A stretch of 64,000 bases of DNA, from NCBI GenBank assembly GCA_947095535.1, contig OX352773.1, positions 34,555,398 to 34,619,397 on the forward strand, written 5' to 3'. The notes beneath the pieces are model-generated. The model saw only the letters and a program-made list of their open reading frames with translations. It did no database searches and was not told the origin of the DNA. The position numbers and the translations under genes are program-made. Shown here piece by piece: positions 52,201-62,218 of the stretch. How positions within the stretch are numbered: the first letter of the stretch is position 1; every line of letters begins with the position of its first letter. Origin of the DNA: Poecilobothrus nobilitatus. Lineage: Eukaryota; Arthropoda; Insecta; Diptera; Dolichopodidae.

Positions 52201-55200
52201 TAATATAATAATAATAAAAGTTGCCTTCATTAAAAACCTTCCTCCGCATTACTTATTATTATTTATACTGTCACAACACACTTCCAGTATAATGTAATAC
52301 AATTCATCAAAATATAATAACTATTAAATCTTAAAAAAATGAAAAAACATTTTTATTTTTTATGAACTTTCAATTTACTCTAGAAGAAAAAAAAAAACAA
52401 AAATATTTTTTTTTTCAATTCAATCATATATAATAGACTTAACTTAACTTGACTTGAAGTGGGTATCAAATTCATTGAAGGAAACTTATTAGAAAAATTC
52501 CACAAAAAAAAAAAAAAACCAGAAAAAAATAAAAAATTGAAAGAAAAAAAATGAAGTTGGGAAAAAAAATTAAGTCACAACAAGAGAATTTTCAAAATAA
52601 ACTAAAATCTAAAGCAAACAAAAAAAAAAAAAAAACAAAAGTAATATTAAAATACGAATTAATCAAAATCTTGTTCAAAATTGTTACAACAATAGCAACA
52701 ATAATAAAAACAGCTAAAAAGTATAAAACATATTTTTTATATTGCAACTTTTCAAATTGTATAGAATTTTCGTTTTTTTACACGCAGCTTTCTAATATTT
52801 CTATGATAATAAATGTATGGCAACACTACAAAACAAATTGTTTGTGAAAGTATAGCTTTACTTGCTCTTTTCTCTCTTTAATTTTAATTATTGCTGTGTC
52901 GCTTTCAGACCCTTGTTGTGTTTCATAATTCATTACTGTATTTTCTTAAAGACTTAACTGTTACAATTGTGAGTATATACTTAGATTATGGTGAAAAATG
53001 TTTAAATCAATTTTAAATTGTCGAAAGGTTATTCAGTTAGGCCTACATACAATAATTGAAAAAGACTGGATCAATTAAATACAAATCAATGGAAGAAAAT
53101 AAAATTAGGCCTGTTTGAACGAATTGCTCGAATAAAATTTAAATTTTTGATATTTTTCGAATTTCGTTTAATTTGGTTTTTTATGGGTGTTAATAAAATA
53201 AATAAAACAACTCAAGTTTATCAGGCTTTATGTTAAAGTTCGAAAGTGAATGAGAAAGATTTTTAGATTGCTCTTAACTTTTTCTAAAATTTCTTTGATT
53301 TCTATCTTCAGTTTCTTAACGAAACTAAGTTAGCTACTGAATTTAAATTGTGAGTTACTTTTAATATAAAAAAAAAAGGTCTAATGCTACTAAATTTTAA
53401 AATTTGTAAACACCGAACCTGTATGAAAGTAAAAAGAATAAATTCATTTTATTTAATAGTTACTTGTATTAAAGTACAAGTACTTGTACTCAGATTTAAT
53501 TGAAAGACAGGCTTATATCGAATAGTAATTGTTATAATTTTCTCAAAAAATTATTTCTATTAGAACAACTACACAACATTCAATAATGTGTGATGAATCG
53601 TAAAACGCAAATAAACGCAAATTAACATAACCGAATTGTTTTTGTTTTCTTTTTTTTTTTTTTGTTTACAATTTTTCTTATATATCTATTTTAAAAAGCA
53701 ACCTTCCAAATAAGGATTGCACATGTTTTATATTAATCCAATAACTCTTATGTGGATTCTTTGAATTTGTGAAAATTTTTGCAATATGGAAAATTTACGG
53801 AAAAAATACCCATAAAATATCATAGTTGTATTTAAATTTTTATTAGAATTACCGGAAAATCGACTTTAAGGAATCAGATGGCGCCTAATATTTTTAATAT
53901 ACACATTATGTATGTATATGTGTATACATTGATTTTTAAACAATAACTATAATAATAACAACAACAATTATAATAATGGGTATGAATGATTGAACAGTCT
54001 TTTAAAAATTCTTTGAAATTTAAACCAAAAAAAAAAAAAACGTATTTCTTGTATTTGTGTTGGTGTTATTGCCATGATGGTGTGTGTATGTGTGTATATA
54101 TATAAGTGATAAAGTTGTACGATGTTTGCCTTGGTTATGGAATAAGAATGTGAGTGCGTATGTTGAAAAAAAAATTTTATATTTTGCGTAACATTTTGTT
54201 ACTTTTTTTTTGTTATTTAGGAAAATTTTAAAGAAAAAAAAAAAACCTAAAGAAAATGAAATTGAAAATAATGTGCAGGGGCGATGATATTTTGAGTAGA
54301 GTTCATTAAAAAAATTAAAAAATCTTCAAAAAGAATTTTGAGGTCAAATTATTGGAATAGAAAAAATAAAAAATAAAAAAAAAAAATAAATTAATAGGTA
54401 TAAAAAAATAATTAAAAAATATCAATTTTTCGTAATGTTGGATAATCTGTTTTTATTATATGGTAAATGATAGAATGTACGTTTAAATATTCGAAGACAT
54501 TTTTTTGTATTATTGATAAAAAGCAAAAAAAAAAAAAAGGAAAGTTTTAAAGAAATTTAAGAAACGCAATTAAAATCCGTTTTAAAACGGTTTTAAATGT
54601 TTTTTTTTTCGTTTAGAAAAAGAATAATAAGTTTTTGAGCATTTCCTTTCTATTGACATCTATAATTGATGTCGTTTATTTTAAAATTTCATAGAAGTTT
54701 TAAACCTTCAATAGAAAAACCATAGTGGTAAAGTATGAAATAATAATAATAGAAAATAATAGAAAAACCATAGAGTTTGAAATTAAAAATTCATTTGGAA
54801 CTAAATATATTCTATAAACATGATATATGATGTCGTAGCAACTCGATTATTCTATATTTTCGTGAATTGCCATTTTTTTACTGTCAGTGAACGGTTTTTT
54901 AATAATTAACGTCATGAGTCATTTAATCATTATAGTATAATATGTTTATATTAACTTTTACAGTATATAAATTTACTTTCATTGGCAACATATTTTTAAA
55001 TAGCCATTCAATTTAATTTTATTTGGGGAAAAAATTCCAAGACCAAAAAAAAAAAGAAGATTTATACAAATTAATAGAAAAATTTTTTAAATTTTTTTCC
55101 AAATATTGACTCTAAAAAAAATTTAAATTATTTTTTAATTATTACCATTCAATTTGGTAAATTCAAAACAAATAAAAATATTTAAAATCTATGTAAATAT

Positions 55201-56917
55201 TTTATCATAATCTTTAAATTGAAAATTTTAAAATGCATTAATAAATATTTGAAAATTTTTAGTGACAAATAACTTTTTCACTAAAAATTATAATAATCAT
55301 CATATCATGTTTTATTATCAAAATCAATTAATAAAATATTAATATACCACAAAATAAATGTTTAATTAAGTGATTTGTTAAAATGTGACAGTTTTAATTG
55401 TCAATATTGTCAAGTGTCAATTTATACAAAAAAGTGCTGTATGTTGTGGGAATGGAAAAGATTAAATGAAAAAATAATGAACCAAAACAAAAAAAAAATT
55501 ATAGTATATTTCACTTTATACACTTTTTGGGACATTTGAAAATAATTTTTTTTTTTTGTAATAGATGTAGTTCATATTCTTGTAATAGAAGAAATCTCGA
55601 AATTGTATAGCAAACACTTTGATTTTAAATAAACTTCGATATTGGTATCACGTTATATCGCTGTAAATTCCCCGTTTAACCTTTTTTATTTTTGAATTTT
55701 AGAATTTAATTCAAACTAATACAATTATCAAGTTCTTTACTTTTTCTTTACACATTTCTATCTCTTTTTAATCTTGTAATAACAATTTCTTTGCAATATA
55801 CAAAGCAAAAGTAATATATAAAAAAAAAAAAATGTCATAAAATTCCATTTTAGTAAAATTTTCGCACATAAAATAATTTTCTTTTTGTATATAAAATAAT
55901 TTGCAAACGTTCAAAATTATTTACGATGAAATGTTTAGATTGTCGCTATAGGCAGAAAAAAAAAACAACGGGCGTTAAATTTTCTTATAATCATATAAAA
56001 TATCGCGTTAAATGAAAAATAATAACATACAGTACTGTTTATTGTACGATATCATTTGAATTAGACGCCTTTTAAGATACGACTTGGTTTAACAAAAAAA
56101 AAGAAAAAAACACAAATCTATGTTGGTGGCGGCATCTATTAAAAAACACTGAAAAAAAAAAGAAAATAAAAAATGAAAGCATTCGAAATATCGCACGCAA
56201 TGCATGCAAAATATTTTAAATTTTTTATATTGTATCTTTTTTCACAATTATTTCTATTATGCTTCCCAGTTAGTGCAATTTTCATATCTATATACACCTA
56301 CTTATTTACAGTATACCTAATGTATAAAGTAATTTTCATCTAACAACTGACACACACAATACATTTAAATTTTATCTGAATTTGTTAAACGGTAAAAGAA
56401 TTCACGGGTATTTTTCACAACACAAGAAAAAAAAAAAAATCTCAAATCAATTTTCTTGGATCGATGTATAATGTGTATAAAATGAATATTATGCGCGGGT
56501 GCTTATAACTTTAAGGCTGATATTGTACAGGCGATACGTTGAGGCAATTGAATTTATTTTGTGTTTTTTGTTTTGTTTTTTGTGTTTTTGTATTAATCCA
56601 TTTCGTCATGGATATTTTGTATATGTTGAATCTGAAACTGTAAAATTATTGTGGCGGTTTAACATCATAAGACAATCAAGACAAAAAAAAAAAACAAAAT
56701 CAATAGCTTGTTAGTTTGTTAGTAAGTTAATAGCTAATGGGGGTCATATTGATAAAATATAAATGACAAAAGTGATGACAAAAAATATTTTATATTATAT
56801 GAACAAAGAAAATCAATTTACTGAGAAGAAAAAGGCCAAAAAGAATGAAAATAAAAAAAAATAAGAAAAAATTTTAAAGTAATAAAGAATAGAAATTTTT
56901 TTATTCTAGTGAAAGTT

Positions 56918-56994
56918 TTTTTTTTTTTTAGTGCAGCCTTTCATTTTCAGGCATGGCTGAAAATGTAGTAAGGGGGAATTATTCTTACGACGTG
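56918..56994 (-). mobile_element. tRNA-derived SINE, copy 4 (5'-truncated)
   Basis: Only the body remains: GCATGGCTGAAAATGTAGTA and AGGGGGAATTATTCTTACG match copies 1 and 3. The tRNA-like head is missing. About 38 nt are also missing between TGCA near the tail and GCCTTTC. The tail is the T run at 56918-56929 on the plus strand. TAGTGAAAGTT at 56907-56917 and 56995-57005 is a perfect 11-bp flanking duplication, so truncation happened at or before insertion. Confidence 0.8.
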
Positions 56995-57005
56995 TAGTGA
57001 AAGTT

Positions 57006-58036
57006 GAATTGTAATTAAAAAAATTAATAATTAATAAAATTAATAAAATTAATCACCTTACATTATTTTTTAATAAAATAAACTACTATGATTTAGAGTA
57101 TTCTGATATTTTTCCGATCATCTATTTTTTCTTCTTGATTCCCTAGTTGTGTTGTGACATAACATATACATATGTATATAGTATTAGTATAATAGTATTT
57201 CATAGTTTTAATATTTATTATCAAAGGCTAAGTTATTTTTATCTCAAGTACTATCTGTATAATAGGAAACTATAATAATTACTAAAAACTTATGATATAA
57301 AATTAAAAAGTTGACTAATTTTACTGGGTTCATATGCAATTCGAAAATGAATCAAACAATTTTTGATCGTTATGATAGTATACATATCCTTTTTGATTCC
57401 TTTCTTGTCAAGATTATTTTTTTTTTTTATTATAAATTCAATCCCGAAAATAATTTTTAATCCTGCTTTGAAATAATAATATATAGATAAAAAATTTCTT
57501 TATGGATTTCTCAACTTTTTATCACGAACATAAATATTTCAAATAATATACATACATATATATTGTTAACCTATTTCTCATTTTTTAAATAGAATAATGA
57601 AATTTTCAGAAATGCAATACTATTTTTTATTTTTCATTTTTTCAAAGTTTTAAAAGAATATTAAAAAATACTTTTAAATACTTTTTATATACTTTTTATT
57701 TTTTTATCTGAAAAATATCTTGAAATGTTATTTTCCTCTCTCTTTCCATTATATCATTCATAGTCAAAAAAAAAAAAAAAAAAAAAACATAAAAAGTTCA
57801 ATGGTATTTCATTTCAAATGTGGAAGAAAAAGGTCCTTTTTCTTTATTAGAAAAAAAAATTACAAAAGTACATTAAAGAGGAAAACATGAATTTACTCTG
57901 AAATTCTATATATATATATACTAATATATATACATTCTTAGATACAAAATAATATGTGAGATAATTTATTTGACCTCCTAAAGGTAAACTAGGATAACAA
58001 ATATTTATACTCTTAATATATTTATATAAGTTTGTA

Positions 58037-58074
<38 letters not shown>

Positions 58075-60536
58075 AATATACATTGTTTGTATATATAACC
58101 TAAGGTTAGTAGTTTAATACCATGTTATATAGATGATGGAATCAGGAATCAGATTAAAATCTTTTCTTTTTTTTTTATGTAACTAATATCTTTAGTATAC
58201 TGTATACATTTTTAAGGAGTTATTTGCTTTTCATTTTCTACGATTTCGAATCCTTTTATAATATAAGGTATATTGTATATATAAATGTATAATTTTAAAT
58301 AGAAATATAAATGTTATCCATTTTGTAAGTTATAACTAAACCAGTAATAGAAAAAAGAAACAGAAGAAGAAAACCGAAGTCATTTTGGAAATTGGAATTT
58401 TGCTTTTCATTTTTTGTTTTTCCCCTTTATGCAAAGCAAAAGTGTAATTTGAGTTGAAAATTAATGACACCACTGCAGTAAAACTATTTAAGAGTTCGTT
58501 GGTTACTTATTTTCTTTTTCTTTGTACTACTTTGTTTTTTTTTAATGTCCTTGGTCCTTACAACCTTAAAATTAATAATAGTTTCTCATGTATATAGTTA
58601 AAAATCTATGTGATATGTTTTTTTTTTGTTTTTTGAAGAATTTGTGAGGTTTTCCTGATTTTTTTTTTCTGTTTTAGGTTTTTTTGTTTTAATTTTTTCC
58701 TAGAAATAATTCTTAAAATGTGGTTAATTAGAAATATAATAACAAAAAAAGAAAAAAGAAGAGAGAATAGAAATTTATTAAATGGTTCTTAAGAATTTTA
58801 GTTTTTCCTGTTGTTACAATTATAAAGAATAATAAATAATAGGTTATTGTCTGTTCTAAAAATAGTAAAAGAAAAATACAAAATACAGTTGGAATATAGT
58901 TGGGATAAAGTTACAAATAATTTAATTAAGTATATTTTGGTTTCCGGTTAAATTGAATTATTGTTTGGTTTAATTAAAAGAAGAATTAAAAAAATATATG
59001 AAAATTAAATTAAAAAGGAAATGAAAAGAATTAAAAAGAAAATGAAAAATTGTTGACTTTTATAAAAACCAAAAAAGTGAAAAAAAAAAAACAAAAAGAA
59101 AGAGTATACATACATTATAATCTACAAGATACATATTAAAAAATAATAAAAGTTATTTTAAATCTATTTTAAAAATCTTAGCTTTTTAATTGTTTGACTT
59201 TGTACTTAAATTTATTGTGGTTTTTGAAAAAAAAAGTAGAAGGCTTATTTGAAAAAAAAAAAAATATTAATTTAAACTTATTTCAATCTTTTAAATTCAT
59301 TTAAAAACAGTATTTCTATATATTTGTTTCGAAATGTTTGACTTTTTTATAATTTGTTTATATTAAACAATAGTAGAGGAATTTATTTTATTTTTTTGGT
59401 TCCTTATGAATCTGAGATTATTTACAACTTTTGGGTTCATTTTCCTTTTAGGGTTAAAGATTTTTAGTTGCAAATTTTTAAGTTGAAAAATTATTTATGA
59501 TGAATAATTTATATGTTATGAAAAGTAAAACCAGTAGATGTTCTAAAAGTTTAATAAAAATTCTAAGGGTTTAGCCAAATAAAGCATTTTGTTTTTGTTC
59601 GGAATAAAGATATTTATTTTTGGAAAAACTGTCAAAAAGCAATTCAGAGTCCAGAGTTTTCAACAAAAGTTTTTCATTGACAACCAATAGAAAATTTTCA
59701 ATTTTAATTTGTTTTTCATTATAAAGTATTAAAATATAAAGGGTTTTCACGGAGTGTTGTAAATTAGTTTAGAAACATTGTAAATTTTTCCATTTTTGGA
59801 AAGTTCTTATTTTTTGACTGTAGTTTACTAATGAAAAATTTGAAATTTCCAATCTAGAAAAACGTTTATCGATTCTGTCCGAGATTAAATTTTTTCTAGA
59901 TTCTAGACAATTTTTTGATTTTTTATTTTATTTAACTATTAATTAAATAAAATGATAATTAAAAATAAGACTATATGAAATATTTTCAATAGAAATTTTT
60001 CTGGATCGTACCCGAGATGATGCAAAATATGTTTTTATTTTTCAATTTTGAAAAATTTTCCACCGACACTTTTCAGTTTTTTTTTTTTTTGAATATTAGC
60101 AATAATCGACTAATCACTGAGTTCTTAAAATTTCTGATTGTGAAGTGAAACTTTACTCATTTACCACTTTAAGTGGAGCCACTTACTCATTTACTCATGA
60201 AAATAATCACTTGATTTGACAGAAACTAACAGTTGATATATTGAATTTATTCTACAGATTCCACCGAGATGAAAAAGATTTATAAATTATTTAGTATTTT
60301 TATTTCGTCGGGATGCTAAACTAAAGTAAAGAAAATTGGAACGATCAATCTTATATTTGTTTTAAATTATAAACTGTATATATATATATTATATAATCTT
60401 TAAAAAAAAAAAAAATTTTTTTTTAAATTATGTAAAAAATTATGAGATATTTTGCGCATAAAGAAATCTACTAATCTACTTCTTCCTTATTTTAAATTTA
60501 ATTTATTTTATATAATATGCAATTATATCAAGGTGC
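57006..60536. other. Gene-free A/T-rich stretch
   Basis: No gene is supported. It holds an AATTAATAA-type simple repeat (about 57015-57053), an A run at 57766-57787 and a (TA)n tract at 58043-58072. A perfect palindrome CCACTTTAAGTGG lies at 60164-60176. Confidence 0.5.
58043..58072. repeat. (TA)n microsatellite
   Basis: About 30 bp of uninterrupted TA dinucleotides, preceded by TATATG variants. Confidence 0.95.
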
Positions 60537-60766
60537 ATTCAATTGTCTGAGGGTTCTACAAGAGCTGTCAAGGAAGCCGGTTGTAATTATCCTTTCAGAA
60601 AATAAAAGCTAAAATAATATAAAAAATCAAAATTTAAAATTATTTAAGATTAGTTATCTTATTAAAAAATTTTAATAAAAAAAGAAAAAAATAAAAACAA
60701 TTCTCAAAAAAATAAAAATAAAAAAGCAATATAACTACCGATTGCACCCTCCCAAGGACAGCAATC

Positions 60767-62218
60767 ATGCCGTCGAAAAAAAAAAAAAAAAACTTATTAA
60801 AAGAGTCAATAAATGTCAGATTTAAAGAAATCCTAGATAAAAGTGATAATAAAGACCAACAAAAATCTGCAAGTGGTGCAAGCCGTATCGAAAATTTAAT
60901 TGAACAATTAATAAAAGAAAATAATGAACTACGGAGAGCTTTAAAAAAGTTTCTTCCTTCATCATCATCTAGTTTACCAAGAGACAACTCAGATTACTAT
61001 AGTTCATTGATGGATTTAACCAATGAATACAGCGAAACCGAAGAAGATACTAGCGGCAAATCAGAGCCAAAAAATGTTGAAATTCACGAGCAGGATACAT
61101 TTGACGTGCTTAACCTCAAAAAAACATCAACAAAAAAAGATAAAATGGAAAAAATATCCTCAACTATTAATGTTTCGCACGAAAGAGGTCAAAAAATGCC
61201 CCCAATAAATATGTACGACACTAGAGTTGATAAGTTAAAATGTCTCATAAAAAACAAATTAGAAATAAAAAATTTTGTTATAAAAGAGCACAATGAAAAA
61301 CACTCATCGTTGTATACATACAGTATTGAAGATTTTAAAAAAACTCGTGCTTTACTTGAAGAGGGTAAAATAGACCACTTCACATTCACACCCAAAACTG
61401 AAAAAAAGAAAACCTTAATCCTAAAAGGTCTGAATAGTTTATACTCACCTGAGGAAGTTCTCCACCACTTAAAAGAACGTGAAACAGCAAATGTAAAATT
61501 TGAAAAGGTTACACGATTAACCACCAAATATTCAATTAACAATGGAATAACTCTACCACACTATATCGTTCAAGCTTCAGCTGATAGCTTGACCAATGAA
61601 ATAATGAAGATTAAAGTATTAGATTTTCAAATTGTACGATGGGAAAAATTAATAAGATCCAATAATTTACAATGTACCAAATGTCAACGATTCACACATT
61701 CAGCGGCTAATTGTTCTATGCAGTTGAGATGTGTCAAGTGTGGCGAAAATCATAGCCCAGATCAGTGTTCAATTTCTCCAGAAGACCCAAGAGATAAGTT
61801 ATACTGTACCTTGTGCGGAAACCATGGCCATCCGGCATCATACAGCAAATGCCCGGTTTACATTAAAAAAATGGAGCTTCGCCAAAAACTTAGAGATAGT
61901 TCAAAACAAAATATTGTAAGTAAACACATAAATTCCAATTTTATTAATAAAAATGTATCATATTCTAATGTTGTAAAAAATAACACAAATCGTAATAATT
62001 CTAATCCCAAAAATAACAATAATAATTCTAATAATATTAATTCTAATTTAAACACCAATAATAACAATGACAATATTTTATTTGAAATAAAAAACATTTT
62101 ATTAAATATGCAAAATGAAGCAATTACACTTAAAAAACAAATTAATCAAAATTCGAACAATATAAAACTTTGCATGGAATCTTTAAAAATTAAACACAAA
62201 TTTATAAATGAACATTAA
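60767..62218 (+). CDS. LINE ORF1 (Gag-like nucleic-acid-binding protein)
   Basis: 483 residues, intact. A Lys-rich N-terminus (MPSKKKKKNLLKE) precedes a short predicted coiled coil at about 38-62, then a Ser-rich and acidic stretch (63-100). Residues about 215-295 (KTLILKGLNSLYSPEEVLHH and onward) resemble the domain that precedes the zinc fingers in jockey-type ORF1 proteins. Three knuckles follow: C303-C306-H311-C316, C322-C325-H329-C334 and C347-C350-H355-C362. Residues 400-434 are Asn-rich. Such proteins bind the element RNA and form the ribonucleoprotein (family knowledge). The ATG at 60767 is the first in frame with a full domain set. Its stop overlaps the ORF2 start. The frame has no stops or shifts, which suggests a recent copy. 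Confidence 0.9.
   Translation: MPSKKKKKNLLKESINVRFKEILDKSDNKDQQKSASGASRIENLIEQLIKENNELRRALKKFLPSSSSSLPRDNSDYYSSLMDLTNEYSETEEDTSGKSEPKNVEIHEQDTFDVLNLKKTSTKKDKMEKISSTINVSHERGQKMPPINMYDTRVDKLKCLIKNKLEIKNFVIKEHNEKHSSLYTYSIEDFKKTRALLEEGKIDHFTFTPKTEKKKTLILKGLNSLYSPEEVLHHLKERETANVKFEKVTRLTTKYSINNGITLPHYIVQASADSLTNEIMKIKVLDFQIVRWEKLIRSNNLQCTKCQRFTHSAANCSMQLRCVKCGENHSPDQCSISPEDPRDKLYCTLCGNHGHPASYSKCPVYIKKMELRQKLRDSSKQNIVSKHINSNFINKNVSYSNVVKNNTNRNNSNPKNNNNNSNNINSNLNTNNNNDNILFEIKNILLNMQNEAITLKKQINQNSNNIKLCMESLKIKHKFINEH

Larger units (their letters stand above)
47046..56906. other. Gene-free A/T-rich stretch
   Basis: No gene is supported. It contains a CAT/ATC triplet-rich tract (about 47412-47486), copy D of the old repeat (listed), a local duplication of GTAATATTAATATAAATAAA (about 50158 and 50251), and mixed-composition patches at 47630-47790 and 51630-51840 without identity. 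The lysine-rich open frame at 52551-52847 is A-run driven and not taken as a gene. Confidence 0.5.

Noticed and set aside
52551..52847. 98-codon Lys-rich frame
   Set aside because: Its first third is driven by A runs and the rest has no recognisable motif; length is within chance for this composition.
60640..60987. 115-codon minus-strand frame over the LINE ORF1 start
   Set aside because: Poly-Phe/Lys-derived antisense of ORF1 and its A-rich leader; no domain content.
61189..61542. 117-codon minus-strand frame inside ORF1
   Set aside because: Antisense shadow of the intact ORF1 reading frame.
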